A DNA stretch of 64,000 bases, taken from NCBI RefSeq assembly GCF_012927445.1, contig NZ_JABBPD010000007.1:620001-684000 (forward strand), given 5' to 3'. Both the position numbers and the translations under genes were made by a program. This DNA comes from Rhodoferax sp. GTDB taxonomy: Bacteria; Pseudomonadota; Gammaproteobacteria; Burkholderiales; Burkholderiaceae_C. This document shows, one piece after another, positions 26,440-35,830 of this stretch (its first letter is position 1; each line of letters opens with the position of its first letter). A model generated the notes under the pieces. It did no database searches. It was given only the letters and a program-made list of their open reading frames with translations, and was not told where the DNA came from.

Positions 26440-27993
26440 TCAGCGGTTGTAGGCGGTTTCGCCGTGGGAAGTGATGTCGAGGCCTTCGCGCTCGTCTTCT
26501 TCGCTGACCCGCAGACCAATTGTCAAATCAACCACCTTGAAGGCAACGAAGGAGACCACGCCTGACCAGACGATGGTGGTCAACACAGCCTTGGCCTGAA
26601 TCCACACTTGAGAAGCGATGGAGTAGTCGGCCGCCGTGATGCCTGTTGCGGTGACCCAGTCAGCCACAAAGCCAGGGCCACCCAAGGAAGGCGAGTTGAA
26701 CACGCCTGTCAACAGGGCACCGACGATGCCGCCAATGCCGTGCACGCCAAAGACGTCGAGTGAGTCATCTGCGCCCAGCATCTTCTTGAGGCCGTTAACG
26801 CCCCACAGGCAGGCAAAGCTGGCTACCGCACCAATGACCAGTGCCCCGCCAATGCCGACGTTACCGGCAGCTGGCGTGATCGCCACCAGACCGGCTACCG
26901 CACCGGAAGCCGCACCCAGCATGGACGCCTTGCCGCGCATCAGCGCTTCACCCAGGCACCAGGCCAACACAGCCGCAGCCGTTGCACCAAAGGTGTTGAT
27001 GAAAGCCAGGGCTGCAAAGCCGTTGGCTTCCAGTGCCGAGCCGGCGTTGAAGCCGAACCAACCCACCCACAGCAGCGAAGCGCCGACCATGGTCAATGTC
27101 AGGCTGTGAGGCGCCATCGATTCCTTGCCGTAGCCGATCCGTTTGCCGACCATGAAGGCACCGACCAAGCCGGCCACAGCCGCGTTGATGTGCACCACGG
27201 TGCCGCCAGCAAAGTCAAGCGCGCCGGATTGCCAGACATAACCGGCTTTGGCATTCATGGCGTCAACCACTTCTTTGCTACCGTAGGCGTCAGGGCCCAT
27301 CCAGAACCACACCATGTGGGCAATCGGGGCGTAGCTGAAAGTGAACCACAGCGCCGAGAACATCAGCACGGCGGAGAACTTCATGCGTTCGGCAAAGGCG
27401 CCGACGATCAGGGCGCAGGTGATACCGGCGAAGGTGGCCTGGAAGGCGGCAAACACGATCTCGGGAATCACAACACCCTTGCTGAAGGTGGCGGCGTTGG
27501 CAAAAGTGCCGGCCGTGTTGTCCCAGATGCCGCGCATGAACAGCCGGTCAAAACCACCGATGAAGGCATTGCCCTCCGTGAACGCCAGGCTGTAGCCATA
27601 CAGGAACCACAGCACCACGATCAGCGAGAAGGTCACCATCACCTGCATCAGAACCGACAGCATGTTCTTGGAGCGGACCAGGCCGCCGTAAAACAGGGCC
27701 AGACCCGGCACGGTCATCAGGATCACCAGCACGGTGGACACCATCATCCAGGCGGTATCGCCCTTGTTGGGCACCGGTGCCGGTGTTGCGGCGGCCGAGG
27801 CCGCCGGGGCGGGTGCAGCAGCGGTTGCTGCGGCCGTCGCAGTTGGCGCTGCCGCAGGGGCAGCCGCGTCAGTGGGCTTGGCTTCGGCCGGGGCCGTGGC
27901 CACAGTCGGTGCCGCCGGGGCTTGCGCCAAGGCAGCTGCGCCACCAGCCAGCAGACTCAGACCCAGGGTAAGGGAGGCAAGTAGTTTTTTCAT
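26440..27993 (-). CDS. amtB: Ammonium transporter AmtB with long Ala/Pro-rich leader segment
   Basis: Ammonium channel of 517 residues. After a cleavable signal peptide (1-23, ends ALAQA) comes an Ala/Pro/Thr-rich segment to about residue 77, then 11 hydrophobic helices with the AmtB marks DTAWMMVSTVLVILMTVPGLALFYGG, GAFAERMKF, GGTVVHINAAVAGL and DVFGVHGIGGIVGAL, including the two pore histidines. The low-complexity periplasmic segment is longer than in E. coli AmtB. It follows glnK by 32 bp; together they are under a sigma-54/NtrC-type promoter before torF. Confidence 0.95.
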   Translation of the reverse strand: MKKLLASLTLGLSLLAGGAAALAQAPAAPTVATAPAEAKPTDAAAPAAAPTATAAATAAAPAPAASAAATPAPVPNKGDTAWMMVSTVLVILMTVPGLALFYGGLVRSKNMLSVLMQVMVTFSLIVVLWFLYGYSLAFTEGNAFIGGFDRLFMRGIWDNTAGTFANAATFSKGVVIPEIVFAAFQATFAGITCALIVGAFAERMKFSAVLMFSALWFTFSYAPIAHMVWFWMGPDAYGSKEVVDAMNAKAGYVWQSGALDFAGGTVVHINAAVAGLVGAFMVGKRIGYGKESMAPHSLTLTMVGASLLWVGWFGFNAGSALEANGFAALAFINTFGATAAAVLAWCLGEALMRGKASMLGAASGAVAGLVAITPAAGNVGIGGALVIGAVASFACLWGVNGLKKMLGADDSLDVFGVHGIGGIVGALLTGVFNSPSLGGPGFVADWVTATGITAADYSIASQVWIQAKAVLTTIVWSGVVSFVAFKVVDLTIGLRVSEEDEREGLDITSHGETAYNR

Positions 27994-28025
27994 GTCAGTG
28001 TTCTCGTATCAATAGTGCGAGGGCG

Positions 28026-28373
<348 letters not shown>

Positions 28374-28390
28374 TCAAATGGAATCGATGT

Positions 28391-29161
28391 TCAGAAGCTG
28401 TATTTCACGCCGACAACCAGAGCGTCATCACCCAGAAATTTATTCTTTGAGTCGGTATAAAACGTTTTATTGGCATTGGTTCCTACGGCTGCGAGGGATG
28501 CGCTCAGGCCGTTGCCAAAGTCTTTACCCAGTGTCAACGCGTAGTCGGTGTAATCACCAGCGTTATTGGTCACATTGGGGATCGTCTGGCGACCAACATG
28601 CGGTGTCAGCGTGAAGCCGCTGCCCAAGTCAAAGGTGGCAGCCACTTCAAAATAACGGCTATTGGAACTGTTGGCATTGGCAACGAAATTACCGGTGCTT
28701 TGGCTGTACTTGGCAGTCACGATGCTGTAAGTCAGGGCGCCATAAACTTCAGTGGTGTTGGCGTTCACAGCAGTTGCAGAAACGTTAGCGGCTGTATTGC
28801 CCGGATATTGGTAAGTGATGACGCCGAGGTCATACGTGAAATCTTTGCTGATTTCGCCTTTGTAGCCACCGTACAAGTCAACTTCCAGTGCGCCGTCAGT
28901 GGCAAGTGAGTAGTCACGAATCCAACTCACATTGGAACCCCAGACGCCCACATAAAACCCGCTCTTGTGCGCAAAGTCCACACCCGCTTGCAACGCTGGG
29001 TTAGTTGAAGTTTGTGCCATGCCGCGGAAGCGATAGTCGCTGGTGACGCCCACGTTGTATGACAAGGTGTAGTCAGGTGTAGGCGCTGTGGTTTGGGCCA
29101 TGGCAGCGGTGCCAGCCAGCAGGGTGGTCAGGATCAGGGCGGCGGTTGATTTCAATTTCAT
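28391..29161 (-). CDS. TorF-family outer-membrane beta-barrel protein (TIGR02001-like)
   Basis: A 256-residue outer-membrane protein with a signal peptide (ends AMAQ) and alternating beta-strand sequence finishing in VVGVKYSF, the terminal Phe needed by the barrel assembly machine. YNVGVTSDYRFRGMAQTSTNPALQAGVDF is typical of the conserved gcw/TorF family. It is the first gene before glnK and amtB with a sigma-54 promoter and an NtrC palindrome, so a nitrogen-related uptake pore is a fair guess. I start at MKLKST, preceded by GGAG; an in-frame ATG 12 bases upstream is less well placed. Confidence 0.85.
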   Translation of the reverse strand: MKLKSTAALILTTLLAGTAAMAQTTAPTPDYTLSYNVGVTSDYRFRGMAQTSTNPALQAGVDFAHKSGFYVGVWGSNVSWIRDYSLATDGALEVDLYGGYKGEISKDFTYDLGVITYQYPGNTAANVSATAVNANTTEVYGALTYSIVTAKYSQSTGNFVANANSSNSRYFEVAATFDLGSGFTLTPHVGRQTIPNVTNNAGDYTDYALTLGKDFGNGLSASLAAVGTNANKTFYTDSKNKFLGDDALVVGVKYSF

Positions 29162-29197
29162 GGAGTTCTCCAAAGAGGTTAAGGGATGTAACCGTTA

Positions 29198-29213
29198 CGC
29201 ACAGACCGTGCCA
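29198..29213 (-). promoter_or_regulatory. Sigma-54 promoter of torF-glnK-amtB
   Basis: On the minus strand TGGCACGGTCTGTGCG: the -24 element TGGCACG is perfect, the -12 GC is present and exactly 10 bases separate GG and GC. Transcription would start near 29186, about 25 bases before the torF ATG. Confidence 0.8.
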
Positions 29214-29294
29214 GCTATGTCGTTCGGCGCTGCCACGTCTCGGAGCACGGATTCAAAAGGTGTGCGGTAAGATATCTGTACAAAAATACAGTTC

Positions 29295-29309
29295 GCACCG
29301 TGCTGGTGC
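29295..29309. promoter_or_regulatory. NtrC-type enhancer site
   Basis: GCACCGTGCTGGTGC is a perfect GCACC-N5-GGTGC palindrome, the NtrC consensus. It sits about 90 bases upstream of the -24/-12 promoter before torF, the usual enhancer distance, and also in front of comM. Confidence 0.78.
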
Positions 29310-29362
29310 GTACACGCTTGGTGCCGGGACTTCAGCGCGCACCGTTTTGGAGAGGAATCCTC

Positions 29363-30895
29363 ATGAGTTTGTCTTTGGTGCAAAGCCGGGCCCTGCTGGG
29401 TCTGGACGCGGCGGCGGTCACGGTGGAAGTGCACTTGGCCAATGGCCTGCCCAGCTTTACGCTGGTGGGCCTGGCCGATGTGGAGGTCAAGGAAGCCCGC
29501 GAGCGGGTGCGCTGCGCCATTCAAAACTCGGGGCTGGAGTTTCCGAACAACAAACGTATCACGGTCAATCTGGCCCCGGCCGATCTGCCCAAGGATTCCG
29601 GCCGTTTTGACCTGCCGATTGCCCTCGGCATTCTGGCCGCCAGCGGGCAGATCGATGGCGCCAGGCTGGCTGGTCATGAATTTGCCGGGGAGTTGTCGCT
29701 GTCCGGCGAGTTGCGACCGGTGCGCGGCGCGCTGGCCATGAGCCTGGCCTTGCATGCGGGCCGGGTGGTGACCCAACTGGTATTGCCCCCCGACAGTGCG
29801 GAAGAAGCCGCTCTGGTGCCCGATGCCCAGGTGTACCGGGCCAAGCATTTGCTGGACGTGGTGCAGCATTTTTTGCCGCTAGCAGCCGATGCACCGCCCC
29901 CGGAGCCTTCCCCCGGTTGGTGCCGTATCACCGCCAAGCCGCAAGGTAACGTGGTCCAGTACCCGGATCTGGCCGATGTGAAAGGACAACTCGGTGCGAA
30001 ACGGGCGCTGGAAATTGCAGCGGCGGGCGGGCACAGCCTGTTGCTGATGGGGCCGCCCGGCTCGGGCAAGTCCATGCTGGCGCAACGTTTTGCCGGGCTG
30101 CTGCCGGCCATGACGACCGACGAAGCGCTGCAAAGTGCGGCCGTGGCCAGTTTGGGCGGTCGTTTTTCGCTGGACCGCTGGGCCCAGCGGCCGACCTGCA
30201 GCCCGCATCACACCGCCAGCGCGGTGGCACTGGTGGGCGGTGGTTCACCTCCCCGGCCGGGAGAAATTTCACTGGCGCACCATGGTGTTTTATTTTTGGA
30301 TGAATTGCCGGAATTCCCCAGGGCCGCGCTGGAAGCGCTGCGTGAGCCGCTGGAGTCGGGCACCATCACGATTTCGCGGGCGGCCCGCCGCGCCGAGTTT
30401 CCGGCCCGCTTCCAGTTGATCGGCGCCATGAACCCGTGTCCGTGCGGCTATCTGGGCTCGGCGCAAAAAGCCTGCCGCTGCACGCCGGATCAGGTGTCGC
30501 GCTACCAGGGCAAGCTGAGTGGTCCGCTAATCGATCGGATTGACCTGCATGTCGAAGTGCCCGCCTTGTCGTCGGCGGACTTGATGCAAGCCCGACCGGG
30601 TGAGTCGACCGCCACCATTCGCGAGCGTTGCACGCTCGCGCGCGAGCGCGCCATGGCCCGCCAGGGCAAGGCCAACCAGGCTCTGCAAGGCCAGGAGATC
30701 GACGCCCATTTGTTGCTGGACGAGGCTGCCGTCAAGTTCCTCAACATTGCCGCCGCGCGCCTGGGCTGGTCCGCTCGCAGTACGCACCGGGCTCTGAAAG
30801 TGGCGCGCACCATCGCCGATCTGGCCGGTGCCCACCGTACCCAGGTCACGCATGTGGCCGAGGCCATGCAATACCGGCGCGCGCTGCGGGCCTAA
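29363..30895 (+). CDS. comM: YifB/ComM-family Mg-chelatase-like AAA+ ATPase
   Basis: A 510-residue protein with an N-terminal Lon-like ChlI domain (LGLDAAAVTVEVHLANGLPSFTLVG), a central AAA+ module with Walker A GPPGSGKS, the FLDELPEFP Walker B and INRAARRAEFPARF-like insert (TISRAARRAEFPARF), a CPCGY Cys pair, and a C-terminal helical domain ending MQYRRALRA. ComM is a hexameric branch-migration helicase that aids natural transformation in several bacteria. I start at the ATG with GAGAGG upstream, not at the earlier GTG. Confidence 0.92.
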   Translation: MSLSLVQSRALLGLDAAAVTVEVHLANGLPSFTLVGLADVEVKEARERVRCAIQNSGLEFPNNKRITVNLAPADLPKDSGRFDLPIALGILAASGQIDGARLAGHEFAGELSLSGELRPVRGALAMSLALHAGRVVTQLVLPPDSAEEAALVPDAQVYRAKHLLDVVQHFLPLAADAPPPEPSPGWCRITAKPQGNVVQYPDLADVKGQLGAKRALEIAAAGGHSLLLMGPPGSGKSMLAQRFAGLLPAMTTDEALQSAAVASLGGRFSLDRWAQRPTCSPHHTASAVALVGGGSPPRPGEISLAHHGVLFLDELPEFPRAALEALREPLESGTITISRAARRAEFPARFQLIGAMNPCPCGYLGSAQKACRCTPDQVSRYQGKLSGPLIDRIDLHVEVPALSSADLMQARPGESTATIRERCTLARERAMARQGKANQALQGQEIDAHLLLDEAAVKFLNIAAARLGWSARSTHRALKVARTIADLAGAHRTQVTHVAEAMQYRRALRA

Positions 30896-33429
30896 ACCAG
30901 CGTTTTGCGATTCATCAACACCGCAAACAGACTGCGGACATCCACCGACTGAATCAGCAAGCGTCCGCCATTGGCCTTGATGAAACGCTTGACCAGTGCG
31001 CCATCGGCCTGGCCCGCAAAGGGGGTGGACATGATTTGAGCCTCATTGAATTCCGGTACGCCATGGAGCGAATCGACCAGCAGGCCAATCGATTGGTCGC
31101 CGTAACGCACGATGATCACCTGGCTGCTCTTGTCGATCAGGGAGGCCCGGCCGTGCAGCAGATAGCCCAGGTCGAACACCCAGACCGAACCCTTGTTTTC
31201 CGCGTCACTCTGCAGCGCCAAGAGGCCGATACAGGCTTTGCGGTCAGCTCTCGACACGGAGGATATTCTGGACGCAGACAGTGCCTCCAGCACATGCTCG
31301 GCAGGCAGCGCAAACAAGGTGCCGTCGATAAAGAAGGTGGCGAATTCACTGCCACCCCGCTCGGTTAAATCCGATTTCAATATCGTCTCGATCCGGTGGC
31401 CGGCGCCCAGACGATCACGCACTTCACCAATCGACTCGAACACGATCGCCAGCACATCTTCGCGATAACCATCCGACACCTTGAATTCGCGGTAGCCGCT
31501 GGAGACGCTGCAGCCCATGATCGCGTAATGGCCGTCGTGCACCACGATGCGCGACGCACTGCTGCCGTTTGGCAGTGCCAGCAAGCTGGGGTCCATCTCC
31601 AATCTGGAACCCACCGGTCGCTGCCGGTCCGTGCTGGCAATCACCTTGCCCTGCCGATCCACAAACAAGGCATTCATTCGTGCCTTGGCCCCCAGTCCGC
31701 CCCTCAACATGGCCGAAAATTCGGGCGCGGAATCGAACACGATACCGATGCCGCCGACCACCACCCCATCGTCCTCGGGATCGCGAATGGCGGCGTGGTA
31801 GATGTAGGTGGACTGCCCCCCGTAGAGGGCGGTGGGCGCAAACGGGGTCACGTAGTAATCCTGTTCACTGCGCAGCGCATGAACCTGGGCCAGTGTCACC
31901 GGATCGATGGCTGACCCCAGCACCGTTTCACCATCCTGCTCGGGATGCGTGCTGGCCACAATGCACCCGCTGGCGTCATAGACGACGATGCGGGTGTAGA
32001 CCGTGTACAGGCGGTTGATGTAGTCCAGAATAGGGGTGATGCGTTCGACCACCTCCGCATCGCGTTCCGGGGCCGCCAGCGCCACGCGCAACTCCGGCGT
32101 CAAGGCCCACCAGCGGCAATCGTCGGAGCGCTCATACAGGTTGCGGTCCAGCAGGTCCACCAGCAAGTGGGAGGCGAATTCCGAATCCCGCAAACTGGAG
32201 GCCAGCACGGTCTCATAGAGGTCGCCGATCGAGTTGGAAAACAGCTCGTTGCTGCGGGCGCCGGTTTCGCTGATCTGATCCAGAATCGTCTTCAGCTTCA
32301 TCTGTTCACCGCGCTGGCCGCTCGTCATCACCTGGCCATTCCACACCACGCGTTGAATGGTTTCTGCCGCCGTCAAAATCTCGTACAGCGGTGGTGAAAA
32401 TGATTGGGCGTGCGACAGCAAACCATCGGCCACGCTGGGGTCCAGCGACGCCAGGGTATTGCTGCCCCGGCCGCTGAACGCCACGTCAACCGGAATCATG
32501 ACTTGGCCCTGCCAACCGAGCGGTCCCTGGTAGCCTTGGTAGCCCTCGGCCGAGAAGGTGCGCACCAGGTATTCGCGCCCGGCAAACATCATCAGTTGCG
32601 GGGCCGCGCCCTGGTTCACCGGGACGCTGGCCGCGAGTGGCGTCCACAAGGTATCCGCACTGGCAATCACCCGATTGTGGCCATCGAGCAGCATCATGTT
32701 GGAGCGTCCAGCCGGGTCGCGATGCGACTGGAAGATGCCCGCCATTTCCTGCTCGAAGTTGAAGCACAGGCACAGCACGCCAACGATGACACCGGTGTCC
32801 GGATGCAGCATGCGGCGCGAATAAATCAGCGCATGTTGTTTTGCCGGGCGCAAATCACTGGCGCGAAAGGTTTCAACAAAAGTAGCGCTGGCCAGGGTTT
32901 GTGCCAGCAGCGGATCCACACTGCCTTCCAGTGGTGTCGTCTCATCAATTTGCACCAGCACATTGCCGGCCACGTCCAGCAAAATGATTTCGTCATAGAC
33001 CGTGTATTTGCTGCGGTAGGCCCGCAGCCGCTGGCGCACCGCCTCCTGGTTGTCATGCAGGCCCGCGACAAAGGCGCACAGTTCGTTATCGGTAGCGAGA
33101 AACCCGACATCAGCGGTGCGCTCGTACAGATTGCGCACAACGATGTCGATCACATACTGGGCTTTCGTGCCAATTTCATCGAGCACAGTGGCTACTTTTT
33201 CACTCACCAAATTGGCGACCAGATCCTGCTCAAGACGGTTGAAGCCTTCGCGTGTGGCCGTCATGGTCGGCAAAATAGTCTTGGCTTCGACCGGACAGTT
33301 CATCTTGGCGGCGGACTCGATCATGCGCCACATCAGGTTCAATTCGCGCAGCGATTGTTCGCAGCGAATCACGTCGCGCATGTAGGGCAAAAAAGTGTCG
33401 ATTTGGAGTGGGGCGGCACTGTCGGTCAT
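30892..33429 (-). CDS. Soluble tandem-Cache sensor with C-terminal CheW domain
   Basis: An 845-residue protein with no signal peptide or membrane helix. Two long homologous blocks (about residues 65-345 and 385-660) are an internal duplication: RNLYERTADVGFLATDNEL matches RNLYERSDDCRWWALTPEL, YTVYDEIILLDVAGNVLVQ matches YTVYTRIVVYDASGCIVAS, and each has a DG/DRQG-VIAS strand, as in Cache-like domains. Residues ~690-840 form a CheW domain (EFATFFIDGTLFALPAEHVLEAL, GLLVDSLHGVPEF). It may couple a cytoplasmic signal to a chemoreceptor-kinase array. Its ATG overlaps the stop of the GGDEF-EAL gene by 4 bp. Ligand unknown. Confidence 0.8.
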   Translation of the reverse strand: MTDSAAPLQIDTFLPYMRDVIRCEQSLRELNLMWRMIESAAKMNCPVEAKTILPTMTATREGFNRLEQDLVANLVSEKVATVLDEIGTKAQYVIDIVVRNLYERTADVGFLATDNELCAFVAGLHDNQEAVRQRLRAYRSKYTVYDEIILLDVAGNVLVQIDETTPLEGSVDPLLAQTLASATFVETFRASDLRPAKQHALIYSRRMLHPDTGVIVGVLCLCFNFEQEMAGIFQSHRDPAGRSNMMLLDGHNRVIASADTLWTPLAASVPVNQGAAPQLMMFAGREYLVRTFSAEGYQGYQGPLGWQGQVMIPVDVAFSGRGSNTLASLDPSVADGLLSHAQSFSPPLYEILTAAETIQRVVWNGQVMTSGQRGEQMKLKTILDQISETGARSNELFSNSIGDLYETVLASSLRDSEFASHLLVDLLDRNLYERSDDCRWWALTPELRVALAAPERDAEVVERITPILDYINRLYTVYTRIVVYDASGCIVASTHPEQDGETVLGSAIDPVTLAQVHALRSEQDYYVTPFAPTALYGGQSTYIYHAAIRDPEDDGVVVGGIGIVFDSAPEFSAMLRGGLGAKARMNALFVDRQGKVIASTDRQRPVGSRLEMDPSLLALPNGSSASRIVVHDGHYAIMGCSVSSGYREFKVSDGYREDVLAIVFESIGEVRDRLGAGHRIETILKSDLTERGGSEFATFFIDGTLFALPAEHVLEALSASRISSVSRADRKACIGLLALQSDAENKGSVWVFDLGYLLHGRASLIDKSSQVIIVRYGDQSIGLLVDSLHGVPEFNEAQIMSTPFAGQADGALVKRFIKANGGRLLIQSVDVRSLFAVLMNRKTLV

Positions 33430-35735
33430 GATATTTTTCGGGTTTTAGGGGGTTGAAGTGCCATCAGATCGGACACTGTTTTTGGCCTGCTCAATAAAAA
33501 CCCCTGAATGAGCGAGCAACCGAATTGGCGCAAAAAAATCAGCTGGGCATCGGTCTCGACGCCCTCGGCAATGACCTGCAGCTTCATGTGCCGTCCGAGA
33601 TCCAGAATGGTCCGCACGATGGCCGCATCGCCGCGGTCGTGTGGCAAGCCACTGACGAAGGAGCGATCAATTTTCAAGGACGAGATCGGCAGCTTCTTCA
33701 TGCGCGAGAGCGAGGAATGGCCCATGCCAAAATCATCCAGACTGATTTTGAAGCCCTGCTGGCGCAAGGCGGCCATGACCGGAATCACCTTGTCCGGCTG
33801 CTTCATCACCAGACCCTCGGTCAGCTCCAGGCAGAGGTGGCGCGGCGCGACACCACACGCCGCCATCACGGTCATCAGTTCGCCCGGCAGACTGGCATTG
33901 ACAAACTCGGGCGCCGCCATGTTGACGTTGACTTGCAAGTCCGTGAAGCCAGCGCGGTGCAGCCGCGCTAAATCGTGACAAGCTTGCGTCACCACCCAGC
34001 GGCCGATCTGCACGATCAGGCGGCTTTGCTCCGCGACCGGAATGAAAACGTCAGGGCGCACCACTTCACCGTTGGGCTTGCGCCAGCGAATCAGCGCCTC
34101 GACCGCGCTCATGTGCTCCGCGTCCCGATCAAAAATCGGCTGGTACTCCAGAAAGAATTCATCGCTTACCAGGGCGCGGTGCAACTCGGCTTCCATCGTG
34201 AGTTGCCTGGCCAGTGCCGAACGCTGCTCCGCCAGAGTCTCGGCGGTGCCATTTGAGAAAAAGCTCACGCCATTGCGGCCGCCGTGTTTGCGCCGGTACA
34301 TGGCCGCATCGGCGCTGCGCATCAGTTCGGAGCCGCTCCCGCCGTTGTCCGGGAAGATGCTGACACCGACACTGGCCGACACTGTCAGCTCCTGACTTTC
34401 ATACAGGAACGGGCGACGTGCCGCCAGCAACACGCGCTCTCCCGTGGCCTGCAACTGCGCCAGCGAACAGTCTGGCGCCATCAGGATGGCAAACTCATCA
34501 CCGCCCAGTCGACCGACCGCACAGCCGTCGAGTTCAAGTCCCTGCAAGCGTTGTGCAAACTCATGCAAGACCAGATTGCCGGCCTCGTGGCCGAAGGCAT
34601 CGTTGATCAGCTTGAAGCGGTCAAGGTCGATATTCAGGATCGCGAACGATGAGCCCGATGCCGTGGCCCGCGTGCAGGCGGCATCCAGCAGATGGTGAAA
34701 ATGCTTGCGATTGGTGAGTCCGGTCAGATCATCGACCTGTGCAAACTGGCGGATCAGTTCCTGCTGCTCGATGCGCTGTACCGTCTGCGCAATCAAGGCC
34801 CCGATCGTGATTGACAGACTGGGTAATTGCGCCTCGCGCTGGCGCGACAAGCGGCTGTAGAACTCCAGCACGCCATGGCTGTGGCGACGTCCATCGACCG
34901 TGACTTGCGACACCGGAAAGGCATAGCCTGATTTCAAGCCGCAGGCCTGGGCGCTCTGGCGCCGCAAAAAATCCTGGTCATTGAGCATGTCTTCAACCCA
35001 GGCGGGCCGCATGGCACTCCAGACATGGCCGACCAGCCCCTCGCCCGGCGCCAGGCTGAGTGCCGCCGTGTCGGCGATGAACGATGCCGGTGAATCGTCC
35101 GGTTTATGCCACTCATATTGGCACGTCAGCCGATGGTTCCCCATCTGCTCCTGTTGCAGCGACCAGTAGGCGCCACACTCCCAGCCCAGGTTCTCACAGA
35201 CCAGTTGAATCACCTTGGTCACCGCCTCGCCGAGCGTCGGGGTGCCGATCAGGAATTGCGTGGATTTAAAACAAAAGCGCTCGCGCATCGCGGCGAGCCG
35301 GGTGGGGGTGACGTCGACCAGCAGACCGGTCTGCACGGCGGGCTCCGGCAGGAGTTGGGGCGCCGACACCAGGCGCAACCAGCGCAAACCGGCCAATTCA
35401 TGGATGGTGCGAAATTCAGCGTCAATGACATGGCCCGGTTCAAGAAGCGGGCCGAGGTCCGTCATCAGCGCCGGACCATCGTCCGGCACCACCTGCTCGA
35501 AGCAGCTGAGGGCGGTGCGGTGCAAGCCGGCGCTGACGTCCAGCAAGCGGGCCGCCCCGGTGGACAGCACCCACTGGCCGGTTTGCGTGTCGCACCACCA
35601 GCGACCGAACAGCCCCATTTCTTCCGCGGCGTCTGGCATGCTGGCCAGCACTTGGGCCAGTCTCAGTTTGGGTGTCGGGTCCGGGGCCTCTGCGGCCGTC
35701 GGAGCAGGACCGCACAACAACGAATGTTCACGCAT
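33426..35735 (-). CDS. GAF-GGDEF-EAL cyclic di-GMP protein
   Basis: A 769-residue cytoplasmic protein. Order: a PAS-like region (about 40-135), a GAF domain (150-310, FLIGTPTLGEAVTKVIQLV), a GGDEF domain with intact RLGGDEFAI (about 335-495) and an EAL domain (about 515-755) with EALIRW, ELTEGLV and DDFGMGHSSL plus LKIDRSFV, all needed for catalysis. It could make and break cyclic di-GMP, switching on the GAF/PAS signal. The next gene, the tandem-Cache/CheW protein, overlaps its end, which suggests one signalling pathway. Confidence 0.92.
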   Translation of the reverse strand: MREHSLLCGPAPTAAEAPDPTPKLRLAQVLASMPDAAEEMGLFGRWWCDTQTGQWVLSTGAARLLDVSAGLHRTALSCFEQVVPDDGPALMTDLGPLLEPGHVIDAEFRTIHELAGLRWLRLVSAPQLLPEPAVQTGLLVDVTPTRLAAMRERFCFKSTQFLIGTPTLGEAVTKVIQLVCENLGWECGAYWSLQQEQMGNHRLTCQYEWHKPDDSPASFIADTAALSLAPGEGLVGHVWSAMRPAWVEDMLNDQDFLRRQSAQACGLKSGYAFPVSQVTVDGRRHSHGVLEFYSRLSRQREAQLPSLSITIGALIAQTVQRIEQQELIRQFAQVDDLTGLTNRKHFHHLLDAACTRATASGSSFAILNIDLDRFKLINDAFGHEAGNLVLHEFAQRLQGLELDGCAVGRLGGDEFAILMAPDCSLAQLQATGERVLLAARRPFLYESQELTVSASVGVSIFPDNGGSGSELMRSADAAMYRRKHGGRNGVSFFSNGTAETLAEQRSALARQLTMEAELHRALVSDEFFLEYQPIFDRDAEHMSAVEALIRWRKPNGEVVRPDVFIPVAEQSRLIVQIGRWVVTQACHDLARLHRAGFTDLQVNVNMAAPEFVNASLPGELMTVMAACGVAPRHLCLELTEGLVMKQPDKVIPVMAALRQQGFKISLDDFGMGHSSLSRMKKLPISSLKIDRSFVSGLPHDRGDAAIVRTILDLGRHMKLQVIAEGVETDAQLIFLRQFGCSLIQGFLLSRPKTVSDLMALQPPKTRKIS

Positions 35736-35830
35736 AACAAGCTGTCTATCTTTTGAGTCAAAGTAGACTTGTTACGCAACATTGATGCCAGTTCCTGGAT
35801 TCCTTCCGTGAGTGCTGGGGTTGGGCGGCT

